Shown here one piece after another: positions 25,306-33,614 of a DNA stretch of 64,000 nt. Source of the DNA: Oceaniferula flava (GTDB lineage: Bacteria; Verrucomicrobiota; Verrucomicrobiia; Verrucomicrobiales; Akkermansiaceae); the NCBI RefSeq assembly GCF_016811075.1, contig NZ_JAFBGL010000002.1:124001-188000 (forward strand). Reading direction: 5' to 3'. A program made the translations under genes and the position numbers. Numbering within the stretch: position 1 is the first letter of the stretch; every line of letters starts with the position of its first letter. Below the pieces are notes generated by a model. It saw only the letters and a list, made by a program, of their open reading frames with translations, was not told where the DNA came from and searched no databases.

Positions 25306-26097
25306 ATGACTATTCAGATACGAACAAAAATTGAACTCGCGTTGTCTGCTGCGGCACTTCTGACCCTTGGGTCGGCCACAGCAAGCACCGTGATCGTCGA
25401 GGAGACATTCGGCGGTGCCGGTGGAGCGCTTGACAGCAGCACGGCTGAGACCTTCGACGCGGGGGTCGGCGCGGCAGGCGGCTCGAGTGCTTGGGTTTCC
25501 TCCGATACGTTTTTCGACGATGGCTCGGTTGTCGTTGGGACCTCGGCGATCTCATCGGCCTACCTCAACCTCGGAAGCTACATCAACGATACCAAAGGCT
25601 CCGCCAATGGGGTCTTTATCCTAACAATGACCATCGGGGATGTCACTGGCTCCGGTAATACATGGCTCTCCATGGGGTTTTCCGCACTCAACGAGCCGTC
25701 GACTACCAGCCATTTTTTAAACCAGCAGGGCACGGGTTCGATTATTTTACGAGGCTCGGGTGAATTGGATATGTGGGGTGGTCCGGGTGGCTCTGTGGCT
25801 ATCGACGGTCCGGACGGGAACGCTGGGGATCGCACTCTGACAGTTACCGTGGATCTGTCCGATTACAATGGGGTTGATAATTTTGGTTCGGTGACTTGGA
25901 CCGATAGCCAAATTGCCGGAGTGCTGGCGAGTCATGATTACGCCTCGGATGTCGACTTCAGTTCGATTTACATCTCCGAGGCCAATGGAACGCTCAGCAC
26001 CCTCAGCGGTCTGAGCCTGACGCAAGTTCCCGAGCCAAGTTCTGTGGCGCTTTTGGGGCTTGGATCTCTCTCCATGATGTTCCGCCGGCGGAAATAG
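25306..26097 (+). CDS. PEP-CTERM sorting-signal protein
   Basis: 263 aa. The signal peptide (LALSAAALLTLGSATA) is followed by an extracellular, Gly/Ser/Thr/Asp-rich beta-sandwich-like body (VIVEETFGGAGGALDSSTAE, DVTGSGNTWLSMGFSALNEP). The C-terminus is a textbook PEP-CTERM signal: VPEPSSVALLGLGSLSMMF then RRRK. That signal is recognised by an exosortase (EpsH family), which is normally linked to exopolysaccharide production. The body's function is unknown; it may be a lectin-like or adhesin domain. No exosortase gene lies in this window. A large hairpin follows the stop. Confidence 0.9.
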   Translation: MTIQIRTKIELALSAAALLTLGSATASTVIVEETFGGAGGALDSSTAETFDAGVGAAGGSSAWVSSDTFFDDGSVVVGTSAISSAYLNLGSYINDTKGSANGVFILTMTIGDVTGSGNTWLSMGFSALNEPSTTSHFLNQQGTGSIILRGSGELDMWGGPGGSVAIDGPDGNAGDRTLTVTVDLSDYNGVDNFGSVTWTDSQIAGVLASHDYASDVDFSSIYISEANGTLSTLSGLSLTQVPEPSSVALLGLGSLSMMFRRRK

Positions 26098-26127
26098 AGC
26101 TTCGAAGCTGTTTTTTTTACTGGGGTT

Positions 26128-26169
26128 GGGGTTGAGGGAGGGCTGGCGCTCGTGTTCTCCCTCGGCCCC
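26128..26169. terminator. Large stem-loop after the PEP-CTERM gene, probable terminator
   Basis: GGGGTTGAGGGAG at 26128-26140 pairs with CTCCCTCGGCCCC at 26157-26169 (13 bp including two G-T pairs, 16-nt loop). The following T run is only three long, so terminator function is likely but not certain. Confidence 0.55.
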
Positions 26170-26249
26170 ATTTCTGGCCTGCTGCTCAGGCTTGTAGCGA
26201 GGCTCTACGTGTTATATCCTTACTTTTTTAGTTAACTGACATAGTATCG

Positions 26250-26690
26250 ATGCACCCTGGGCGACTACTGATCGAAGCTGTGCTGGCTCTTCATGCCGGT
26301 GGCTATGGGAAATTACGTCTGGGTGCCGGGCTTTCCCCAAGTGGTGGACACTGGCGCTATCGGCTGCATGTCCTTGATTCGAATACGCGTGGCCCTCACG
26401 GCTCAATCGGCGACAGCTCTGTATTTGACTGGGGCGGGGAGAGGTGCCGGACACCTAAAGAGCTGGCGTCCGGTATCCAGCGGCAATTCCCAGACCTAAT
26501 GGCTGCGGCGATAGGTGACGATGCTGCATACCGTAGCTGGCTGGAGGCCATCGTTGAAGCCAGTGCTCCAGACGGGTTATTCATCGAGCTCTGGGATAAT
26601 TACGAGGGGAAATGTGATCACGTGCGACTGATCAACTGTCGCTCAACGGAAACATTCCCACACGCACCTCCGCCCGCGGGCATGTCATGA
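26250..26690 (+). CDS. Hypothetical protein, conserved-looking
   Basis: 146 aa. It begins MHPGRLLIEAVLALHAGGYG, then KLRLGAGLSPSGGHWRYRLH, and ends in a proline-rich HAPPPAGMS. The composition (WRYRLHVLDS, WDNYEGKCDHVRLINC) is protein-like and the frame is free of rare codon clusters. I do not recognise a domain. There is no signal peptide or membrane helix, so it is probably cytoplasmic. It stands alone between the PEP-CTERM gene and the beta-helix gene. Confidence 0.6.
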   Translation: MHPGRLLIEAVLALHAGGYGKLRLGAGLSPSGGHWRYRLHVLDSNTRGPHGSIGDSSVFDWGGERCRTPKELASGIQRQFPDLMAAAIGDDAAYRSWLEAIVEASAPDGLFIELWDNYEGKCDHVRLINCRSTETFPHAPPPAGMS

Positions 26691-26792
26691 TAAGTGTGAT
26701 AGAGATGTGAAACCGCAGCTGTAATAGCGTCAGTAACCCTCAATTGACTGGCTCATTTCACTGGTTTTGTTAGGAGGGCACTGATTATTGTG

Positions 26793-28136
26793 ATGAAGAA
26801 CTCCTCAATTCCCCCCCATTCACGGCGTAAACAACTCCTCTCCAGCATCAGCCTCATGCTCGGCTTGATGATGGCTGGGCTGGTTCAAGCCGAGAGCAAA
26901 GTGACCGTGCAAAGTCTCGAAGAGCTGCGTCAAGCTGTAACCAAGAGCGATCAGGCGGTCGTTCTCGCTGCGGGCGACTACAACCTTGCGGACCTTTCGA
27001 AAAAAAATCGTTACGTTGAAGTCAGCGGTTCTAACAATAAGATTGACCTCACTGGAGTCATGCTGGAAGCGCCTGTGGGCTCGACGAAATCCTGCTATTT
27101 CCGCGTGACCGGAGATCACAATATGATCAAAGGGGGTACTTTCGAAGACACCTACGAGAACGGCTTGCAGGAGGTGAAGGATTTCAGCCAATATAATATG
27201 GAACGCAGGAAGCTAGCGAGCGGACTGCGTGGCGACCCAGTGGTGAAAGTCTCAGGCGATCACAACCAGATCCACGGCCTGAAGCTCACGGTACGTGGAT
27301 CTTTTCCTTATGGCTATGGCAGCATTTACGGCATCGGTCGCGATAATGTGTTTGGCTTGGATAAACGCTGCGGCATTTTGCTCACTGGCAGGCACAACAT
27401 GCTGCAACGCTGTGAGATTCAGATGCGTGCATTTGGCCACGGCATCTACATGCAAGCTCCGGCCGATCATTCAGTGATCAAGCATTGCTACGTCGAGGGG
27501 CGGATGCGTGCGAGCAAGGAGCTCTACGCGGAGACTCATGCGAAGGATCTGCCGAAGCGATCCAAATACCGCAGCGATGGCCGACCGATCCCACGCGATG
27601 TGATGCTGCCACTTTCCGAGGATGGGATCCGTTCCTATGCCCGCAGTGGTCACGTGACGGTGGAAAACTGCCGGGTGAAACAGATGCGGGGAGGTGTGCG
27701 CCTGTACTTGGCCCGATCCGCCACCGTCAAGGACACCATTGCGATCGATTGTGGAGCCACCAATTTCAACATGCCGAAAAAAGGAAAGGTCTCCGGATCG
27801 TTTGGCAATTTTTCCTACGCACCGCTCAGCGACTTTCGTTTATCCCGCTCGGTGCAGGATCTGGACATCACGATTATTCGGTCGCCCGAAATCGTCGGTC
27901 CGCACAACCTCGCGGATATTCAAGGAGACAAGCACAAGATTATTTTCCGTCGGCAGCCGGGGGCGGAGGATGAAAACCTGCGACCGATCGTGGTGACCGG
28001 AAAAGGCTCCAACATTATCAATGCCACGGAGTACCCGATCATTCTCGAATCCAGTTCCAGCGGCAACACCATCCTCAGCAGTGGGGAAGTGACGGATCGA
28101 GGGAAAAATAACAAGGTTACCATCCGCAAGCCCTAA
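26793..28136 (+). CDS. Secreted right-handed beta-helix protein, possibly a polysaccharide-acting enzyme
   Basis: 447 aa from the ATG at 26793 (a GTG at 26790 is in frame). It is one of the few genes here with a strong AGGAGG (26772-26777), although 15 nt from the ATG. A signal peptide (LLSSISLMLGLMMAGLVQA) is followed by beta-helix coils marked by repeats such as SGSNNKIDLTGV, TGDHNMIKGGTF, SGDHNQIHGLKL, TGRHNMLQRCEI and GHVTVENCRVKQM. Basic and acidic residues line one central region (RCGILLTGRHN, then SEDGIRSYARSG). Polysaccharide lyases and rhamnogalacturonases share this fold, but no lyase signature is certain. It is alone between terminatory and opposing signals. Confidence 0.72.
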   Translation: MKNSSIPPHSRRKQLLSSISLMLGLMMAGLVQAESKVTVQSLEELRQAVTKSDQAVVLAAGDYNLADLSKKNRYVEVSGSNNKIDLTGVMLEAPVGSTKSCYFRVTGDHNMIKGGTFEDTYENGLQEVKDFSQYNMERRKLASGLRGDPVVKVSGDHNQIHGLKLTVRGSFPYGYGSIYGIGRDNVFGLDKRCGILLTGRHNMLQRCEIQMRAFGHGIYMQAPADHSVIKHCYVEGRMRASKELYAETHAKDLPKRSKYRSDGRPIPRDVMLPLSEDGIRSYARSGHVTVENCRVKQMRGGVRLYLARSATVKDTIAIDCGATNFNMPKKGKVSGSFGNFSYAPLSDFRLSRSVQDLDITIIRSPEIVGPHNLADIQGDKHKIIFRRQPGAEDENLRPIVVTGKGSNIINATEYPIILESSSSGNTILSSGEVTDRGKNNKVTIRKP

Positions 28137-28206
28137 GGTGAGGGCAGCGAAGCTGATCTAATCGCCACGGTGGAGTGAACAAACCAGCGCTCCAGGAGAG
28201 CTCTAA

Positions 28207-28926
28207 TTACCAGTGGAAGATCACCGGAGCGGGGATGATGCGGACGCGACCCGGGCCGTTGTTTTTCTTGCGGGTCACGGAGGTCACGGTGTTGTTATCG
28301 AACTCGATGGTGGTGCGTGAACGTTCTTCTGTGGTGATGTGGGAGAGCTGACGGTAGATGCCGCCGGTGCTGGGGTCTCGGATGGTGCGGTAGTGTTTTT
28401 GCTCCTCGGTGATCACGAAGTCCCACTGGCCGGATTCGCCCTCGCGGGTCTGTTTGACCTCGGTTTCGGTGGGTTCTCCCAGTGATTGTCTGACCTCGGA
28501 GAGGGTCATGCCGATGGCCACCTCATGGTTGGCGATGAGTTCCTTCACCGCCATCTGGCGTTCGTAGAGTTTTTTCAGGTTTACGATGAAGTTTTTATCC
28601 TTGGAAGCTACCAACTGCGGGCTGATCCAGCCACTGACCCCGGCATGGGTGGCCTGACCTTTCACCCGGTAGGCCCGATCGGTGATGGCGATGAGCTCCA
28701 CCTTGGTGTCCGGGCTGAAGGTGCCCAGCTTGCGACCTCCTTTTTTCGTGGCGTAAATCGTCGCCGGTTTGATCACTAGCAGGTGAATGGTGCGGTTGAT
28801 GTGCTCGTTCAGGTAGATCACATCCGGGTCGTTGTTCAGCAGGGATTTTTTCGGGGCGGCATCGCTTTGCTCAGTCGTGGCGAGGGCCGCGAACAAGGCG
28901 ACGAGGATGGAGGTGGCAGTTTTCAT
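28207..28926 (-). CDS. Secreted SH3-like plus BamE-like domain protein
   Basis: 239 aa from the ATG at 28926. The signal peptide (SILVALFAALATTEQSDA) is followed by an SH3-type beta barrel (about 45-110, including ATIYATKKGGRKLGTFSPDT and GVSGWISPQLVASKD). A segment with GMTLSEVRQSLGEPTETEV follows, as in SmpA/BamE-type domains, then WDFVITEEQKHYRTI and TTIEFDNNTVTSV beta strands. It is a periplasmic or cell-surface protein of unknown role. The convergent beta-helix gene ends 70 bp away. Confidence 0.72.
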   Translation of the reverse strand: MKTATSILVALFAALATTEQSDAAPKKSLLNNDPDVIYLNEHINRTIHLLVIKPATIYATKKGGRKLGTFSPDTKVELIAITDRAYRVKGQATHAGVSGWISPQLVASKDKNFIVNLKKLYERQMAVKELIANHEVAIGMTLSEVRQSLGEPTETEVKQTREGESGQWDFVITEEQKHYRTIRDPSTGGIYRQLSHITTEERSRTTIEFDNNTVTSVTRKKNNGPGRVRIIPAPVIFHW

Positions 28927-29115
28927 CACAGGGTAGCTTAGTGTAGGGTCGGTTTGAAATCCACCGGAAAATCTGCGCTGGGCAGCTCGTGGATGTGAGT
29001 TCGACGATTACTTTTCCCGCTTTATTCAAGCCAATGTGGATTGCATGGTTGAGGGCTTGCATTGCCTCGGCTGGGCTTTCATGTTGGCGGCGCCGGTTCT
29101 CGGCACGATTTTACC

Positions 29116-30399
29116 ATGAAAAGAGATATTTCCAGCAAGTTGTTCAAGGCTGCCAAGCAGGTGATCCCCGGAGGTGTGAATTCCCCGGTCAGAGCATTCA
29201 AAAATGTCGATGGCGACCCGTTTTTCGTCCGTCGCGCCATGGGCTGTCGCATCGAGGATGTCGACGGCAATGAAATGATCGATTACGTCGGCACCTGGGG
29301 GCCCGCGATCTTGGGCCACGCTCCCGAGTGTGTGGTGGAGGCTGTGCAGTCGGCCGCGAAGGAAGGGGTGTCGTTCGGCACCCCCAACCCCTACGAGGTG
29401 GACATGGCGGAAACAATCGTCGATTGGGTGCCGTCGGTGGAAAAAGTCCGCATGGTGAACTCCGGAACCGAAGCGACGATGAGCGCCATTCGACTGGCTC
29501 GCGGGTTTACCGGTCGCGACAAGGTGATTAAATTTGTCGGTTGCTACCACGGTCACGTCGATAGCCTCTTGGTTGCCGCCGGATCGGGAGCGCTCACCCA
29601 CGGCAAGCCTGATTCTGCCGGTGTGCCTGCCTCCTTTGCCGCGGAAACCATCATCCTGCCCTACAACGACATCGAAAAGGTGAATGCTGTATTTGCCGAG
29701 ATGGGCGATCAGATTGCCGCCGTGATTGTGGAAAGTTACCCCGCCAATGCCGGCTTGATTTTCCCCAAGGAAGGATACCTGCAGGGCCTCCGTGACATCA
29801 CCGCGAAACATGGTGCGGTGTTTATTTTTGACGAAGTCATGACTGGCTTCCGCGTGGCCAAAGGTGGGGTGCAAGAGCTGGAAGGTATTACTCCCGACCT
29901 CACAGCCATGGGCAAAGTTATCGGCGGCGGATTGCCGGTCGGCGCCTTCGGCGGCAAGGCGGAGATTATGGATTACTTGGCGCCGGACGGTCCAGTCTAC
30001 CAAGCCGGCACCCTCAGTGGTAACCCGCTGGCCATGGCGGCAGGTTTGGCCCAGCTGCGCGAGATGGAACGCCAAGACGGCTATGCGAAATTGGACCAGC
30101 TGGGCGCCCGACTGGAAGCCGGCGTGCGTGCGCTGCTGCAGGAGAAGTCACTGGATTACCAATTCAACCGGGTCGGCTCGATGTTCTGCCTGTTCTTCAC
30201 CGGGGAGGAAATTGTCGACCTGGACTCCGTCATGACCGCGGACACGGCGGCATTCCGCAAATTCTTCACCGAGATGCTGGAGCAGGGTGTTTACACCGCA
30301 CCAAGCCCCTACGAAACCGGCTTCATCTCCGTGTCGCACGGCGAAGCTGAGATTGATCGGACGCTCGAAGCTATGTCGGCGGCCTTGGCGAAAATCTAA
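29116..30399 (+). CDS. hemL: Glutamate-1-semialdehyde 2,1-aminomutase HemL
   Basis: 427 aa from the ATG at 29116 (MKRDISSKLFKAAKQVIPGG), the conserved start; an upstream frame from 29062 adds nothing conserved. The PLP enzyme motifs are NSPVRAFKNVDGDPFFV, MVNSGTEATMSAIRLARGFT, FIFDEVMTGFRV and AMGKVIGGGLPVGAFGG with the Schiff-base Lys near residue 266. It makes 5-aminolevulinate from glutamate-1-semialdehyde in the C5 haem pathway. It stands alone, upstream of tRNA-Leu. The other C5 enzymes are not nearby. Confidence 0.97.
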   Translation: MKRDISSKLFKAAKQVIPGGVNSPVRAFKNVDGDPFFVRRAMGCRIEDVDGNEMIDYVGTWGPAILGHAPECVVEAVQSAAKEGVSFGTPNPYEVDMAETIVDWVPSVEKVRMVNSGTEATMSAIRLARGFTGRDKVIKFVGCYHGHVDSLLVAAGSGALTHGKPDSAGVPASFAAETIILPYNDIEKVNAVFAEMGDQIAAVIVESYPANAGLIFPKEGYLQGLRDITAKHGAVFIFDEVMTGFRVAKGGVQELEGITPDLTAMGKVIGGGLPVGAFGGKAEIMDYLAPDGPVYQAGTLSGNPLAMAAGLAQLREMERQDGYAKLDQLGARLEAGVRALLQEKSLDYQFNRVGSMFCLFFTGEEIVDLDSVMTADTAAFRKFFTEMLEQGVYTAPSPYETGFISVSHGEAEIDRTLEAMSAALAKI

Positions 30400-30463
30400 A
30401 AATAAGGGGCTTACGGGTGCTTGTTTTAATCGGTTCTTAGTTGAAAAATGAGCAAGAAACCCG

Positions 30464-30491
30464 TTGCCAAAGTTCGAAGTTCTCATATAGT
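30464..30491 (+). promoter_or_regulatory. Promoter of tRNA-Leu
   Basis: TTGCCA at 30464-30469 and TATAGT at 30486-30491 have a 16-bp spacer and end 13 bp before the mature tRNA-Leu. Confidence 0.65.
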
Positions 30492-30504
30492 CACGTCGCT
30501 CCAC

Positions 30505-30587
30505 GCCGGGATGGTGGAATTGGTAGACACGCTAGATTTAGGATCTAGTGCCCTTTGGGCGTGCAGGTTCGACCCCTGTTCCCGGTA
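30505..30587 (+). tRNA. tRNA-Leu (anticodon UAG)
   Basis: 83 nt folding as a class II tRNA. The acceptor GCCGGGA pairs with TCCCGGT (one G-T). There is a D-loop with GGTAGACAC, anticodon stem CTAGA/TCTAG around loop TTTAGGA (anticodon TAG), a long variable arm GCCC..GGGC, and a T arm GCAGG/CCTGT with TTCGACC. The CCA end is not encoded (ACTT follows). Confidence 0.97.
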
Positions 30588-30617
30588 CTTCTCACCACAA
30601 ACTACTCACTTAATATC

Positions 30618-30818
30618 ATGGACGAATTAAAAGCACAATTGACCGCAAAATTAGGCCTCAGCGAAGAGATGAGCCAGCAAGCCATTGATTTGGTGCTTGG
30701 TTTCGTCAAAGACAAGCTGCCCGAGGGCATGCAAGATATCGTCAACTCCGCAGTGAACGGTGAGATGCCAGACACGGATGGTCTGCTCGATAAGGCCAAA
30801 GGCCTCTTCGGTGGCTAG
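30618..30818 (+). CDS. Small helical protein, unknown
   Basis: 66 aa from the ATG at 30618, 30 bp after tRNA-Leu. It is wholly alpha-helical and acidic: MDELKAQLTAKLGLSEEMSQ, QAIDLVLGFVKDKLPEGMQD, ending LLDKAKGLFGG. The pattern of two helices and a GLFGG tail resembles small DUF2267/DUF2780-like proteins. There is no signal peptide. It may be co-transcribed with the tRNA. No function is assigned. Confidence 0.7.
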   Translation: MDELKAQLTAKLGLSEEMSQQAIDLVLGFVKDKLPEGMQDIVNSAVNGEMPDTDGLLDKAKGLFGG

Positions 30819-30935
30819 GTGATCGAAGCTCTCCGGACTTTATTGATTTCCAAGCGCGTTCGTCATTCTGGCGGGTGCGCTTTTTTTGAGCTTGAAAATA
30901 AGTTACTTGGGTGCGAACGAGTGCCTGTCTACACC

Positions 30936-31214
30936 ATGGAAGCACGTAAAAAACATACCCTGATTGGTTTCAGCCTGATTTTGTTCTTCTTTGTCATGCT
31001 GGGGGCAGTTGCGGCATCGGCTTACCTGCCCGGTTTTGCCGGTGAACTTGGGCGGATGTGTCTAGCTCTGATCACCAGCCCCTTCTTGATGGAGACCGCG
31101 ATCTTCTTTTTGGCTCTGACCCTGCTCTTTGCGATCAATGGTTGGCGTAGGAATCGTGAAGGGGATGATTGGGTTGCGCTGGACGAAAATGGCGTGCCTG
31201 TGCGTGATAAATAA
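30936..31214 (+). CDS. Small two-helix membrane protein, unknown
   Basis: 92 aa from the ATG at 30936 (MEARKKHTLIGFSLILFF). The frame is open back to 30819, but the extra residues are not membrane- or signal-like. Two transmembrane helices are seen, LIGFSLILFFFVMLGAVAAS and METAIFFLALTLLFAINGW, with a charged C-terminal tail NREGDDWVALDENGVPVRDK. It precedes the VKOR-DsbA gene by about 57 bp and could be in the same transcript. No family is recognised. Confidence 0.6.
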   Translation: MEARKKHTLIGFSLILFFFVMLGAVAASAYLPGFAGELGRMCLALITSPFLMETAIFFLALTLLFAINGWRRNREGDDWVALDENGVPVRDK

Positions 31215-31271
31215 GCTGCTTCTGTCAATCTGCTCTGGTCACAGTGGCCATGCGCGCCAATGTTGTCGCCC

Positions 31272-32468
31272 ATGAAGACAAACCAGGATCTGAGCACAAA
31301 ATGGAAGGTGGTGATTGCCGTTCTGGCAATACTTGCTGCCGGCTTGAGCCTTTGGCTGACGATTGAAAAACTGAATGGCTCGATCAGCGCCCTAGCTGGC
31401 TGTGGCGGAGGTAGCGACTGCGCCAATGTGCTGGGTAGTAAGTGGTCGATGGTCTTTGGAGTCATTCCTGTTTCGGTTTTTTCCCTTATCCTCTATTTGG
31501 GAGTTCTCGCAAGCGTCGTCATGCGAGGTGAGCTGGTGAGTTGGTACAGGCAGCTTGCAGCCTGGCTGGTGCTTGCCGCCGCAGTTTGGTTTTGTGTGTT
31601 GCAGATCGTAGCGCTGGAAAGTATCTGCAAATACTGCATGACCATGCATGCGGTGGGTTTCCTGCTGGCGGCTGCGATCTTGCTGGCTGATTTCAAGAAT
31701 AGAGGCCGCTTCCTTCGGCAGTCGGCCGCCCTGGTTCCCTGCGCTCTCATGCTAGTGGCAGCTCTTGCGCTGATGCAATACTTTGGCCCCGCGCCCCAAA
31801 GCCACCAACTGGAAGAGATCAGCTTGGGCAAAGTTGATGACGAAGCGGAATCCAGCGACGTTCATGCCCAGGGCGATGGGCGGCTGGTGAAGTTTTTTGA
31901 TGGAGGCAAAGCCTATCGAGTGGATGCTTTGCCGCACATTGGTCGACCGGATGCAGAGCATGTGCTGGTGAAATACTACGATTACACCTGTGATGCCTGC
32001 CGTGGGCTACACGAGAATCTGAATGGCCTGCTGGAAAAATACCCGGACAAAATTTGCATCGTGTTATTGCCTGCGCCAATTAATCAAAAGTGCAATCCTT
32101 ACCTGCCGGAGGGAGTGAAGGATCAGCCCATGGCCTGTGAATTTGCCCAATTGGGTTTGGCTGTTTGGCAGGCAGATCGAACGAAATTCGCTGAGTTTCA
32201 TCACTGGCTTTTCGAAAACAATCAAGTTCCTGTCGAAGCCGCAGAAGCGATGGCAGCAAGCTTGGTGGGAGATGCTGAGTTCAATTGGGAAAACAATCCG
32301 TGGATCCAATCGATACTCAAACAGGATGCTGCGGATTACAAAGAGTTCGCCCAAAAAACTCCGGTGATGCCTAAGTTGCTGATCAAAAAGGCCGTCATGA
32401 TGCAGGGAAATACCCGCTCGGCTAAGGAACTTGAGCAGATGTTGCAGAACCAGTTAGGTATTAGATGA
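31272..32468 (+). CDS. VKOR-DsbA fusion: disulfide-forming membrane oxidoreductase
   Basis: 398 aa from the ATG at 31272 (an ATG at 31260 is in frame). The N-terminal half is a vitamin K epoxide reductase domain with about five membrane helices. It has the loop cysteines in CGGGSDCANVLGSKWS and the quinone-site CXXC in ESICKYCMTMHAVGF. The C-terminal half is a periplasmic thioredoxin/DsbA-like domain with KYYDYTCDACRGLHENL (CDAC active site) and a cis-Pro loop TPVMPKLLIKKAV. One chain therefore both oxidises substrates and passes electrons to quinone, replacing DsbA plus DsbB. It acts in folding of exported cysteine-containing proteins. Confidence 0.9.
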   Translation: MKTNQDLSTKWKVVIAVLAILAAGLSLWLTIEKLNGSISALAGCGGGSDCANVLGSKWSMVFGVIPVSVFSLILYLGVLASVVMRGELVSWYRQLAAWLVLAAAVWFCVLQIVALESICKYCMTMHAVGFLLAAAILLADFKNRGRFLRQSAALVPCALMLVAALALMQYFGPAPQSHQLEEISLGKVDDEAESSDVHAQGDGRLVKFFDGGKAYRVDALPHIGRPDAEHVLVKYYDYTCDACRGLHENLNGLLEKYPDKICIVLLPAPINQKCNPYLPEGVKDQPMACEFAQLGLAVWQADRTKFAEFHHWLFENNQVPVEAAEAMAASLVGDAEFNWENNPWIQSILKQDAADYKEFAQKTPVMPKLLIKKAVMMQGNTRSAKELEQMLQNQLGIR

Positions 32469-32548
32469 AAACTTTTCATGCTGAATTGAGCACTTCGACC
32501 AAGTTTTTTTGATGTCGTTTTAAAATAAGCTCAGCTTAGATTGTCGGC

Positions 32549-33304
32549 ATGGCCCAACTTTCGGATATTACTACGTTTCTCGATCAAGAACTCAACATTG
32601 CGGAGATTCCCGACTACTCAGGCGCTGTCAATGGCTTGCAAATTGACTCCCACAGCGAGGTTCTGCGCGTCGGTGCCGCTGTTGATGCCTCGCTGCCCGT
32701 GTTCGAAAAAGCGGTGGCTCAAGGGGTAGATTTGCTGATCGTTCACCATGGCATGTTCTGGCAGGGCGCGCAGACCATCACTGGGGCCATGTATCGCAAA
32801 CTCAAACTGGCGGTGGATTCTGGCATGGCCCTCTACAGCGCCCACATCCCACTGGATGTGCATGCTCAATATGGTAATAACCGGCTGCTTGCTAATGCCC
32901 TGGAGATGGGGGATGCCGTGCCATTTTTTGATTGGAAAGGGATCCAGCTTGGACTCAAACAGCAGATGGATGTCGACCTCGACACCTTGCATCAACGCCT
33001 GACTGATGCCGTTGCTGGGCCCGTCCACGTTTGTGTCGGAGGGGCAAATAGCGTCGGCAGGGTGGGGGTCATCACCGGTGGGGCTGGATCGGAAGTTGCT
33101 GCGATGGCCGCGGAAGGCATCGATACCTTCATCACAGGGGAAGGGCCGCATTGGAGCTTCCCGCTCGCCGAGGAGTTGGGCGTAAACTTGCTTTACGCAG
33201 GGCACTACGCAACGGAAACATTTGGGGTCAAGGCACTGGCGACCCTGCTTTCCGAGCGGTTCAAACTCCAGTCCACATTCATCGATCACCCCACGGGCTT
33301 ATAG
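32549..33304 (+). CDS. Nif3-like dinuclear metal-centre protein (DUF34 family)
   Basis: 251 aa, full length for the short bacterial type. Metal ligands and family blocks are DYSGAVNGLQID, LLIVHHGMFWQG (the HH pair), MALYSAHIPLDVHAQYGNN, RVGVITGGAGSEVAAMAAEG, DTFITGEGPHWSFPLAEELG and LLYAGHYATETFGVKALATL. Such proteins are often listed as GTP cyclohydrolase I type 2, but the true activity is unsettled. It is a cytoplasmic hexamer in characterised homologues. It is not in an obvious operon: about 80 bp from VKOR-DsbA upstream. Confidence 0.92.
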   Translation: MAQLSDITTFLDQELNIAEIPDYSGAVNGLQIDSHSEVLRVGAAVDASLPVFEKAVAQGVDLLIVHHGMFWQGAQTITGAMYRKLKLAVDSGMALYSAHIPLDVHAQYGNNRLLANALEMGDAVPFFDWKGIQLGLKQQMDVDLDTLHQRLTDAVAGPVHVCVGGANSVGRVGVITGGAGSEVAAMAAEGIDTFITGEGPHWSFPLAEELGVNLLYAGHYATETFGVKALATLLSERFKLQSTFIDHPTGL

Positions 33305-33448
33305 CTTAAAAAAATCACTCCTAACAGAAAAAGAGAAGTGTTCTAAAAGTTGTTTGATCCGGCTAAGCCAGCAAAATACAATACTTTGAGCGTTTGTGAG
33401 ATTGCTTCTGGGAATTTTAAAAATAAGAAAGAAAAGACGATTTAGTAC

Positions 33449-33477
33449 TTGTCGGCATACTTTGCTGGGGTTTTAAT
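33449..33477 (+). promoter_or_regulatory. Promoter of tRNA-Gly
   Basis: TTGTCG at 33449-33454, a 17-bp spacer and TTTAAT at 33472-33477, ending 12 bp before the tRNA. It may also drive the secreted protein gene just downstream. Confidence 0.65.
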
Positions 33478-33489
33478 GCCCTCACCTTT

Positions 33490-33560
33490 GCGGGTATAGC
33501 TTAATGGTAAAGCTCCAGCCTTCCAAGCTGATCATGCGAGTTCGATTCTCGCTACCCGCT
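33490..33560 (+). tRNA. tRNA-Gly (anticodon UCC)
   Basis: 71 nt. The acceptor GCGGGTA pairs with TACCCGC. The anticodon arm CAGC-CTTCCAA-GCTG carries TCC. The T arm is GCGAG/CTCGC around TTCGATT. CCA is not encoded (T discriminator then TTTT). Confidence 0.97.
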
Positions 33561-33614
33561 TTTTCTATGACAGGAAAAACACACCATCTGTTCACCCAGA
33601 AAGGATTATATACT

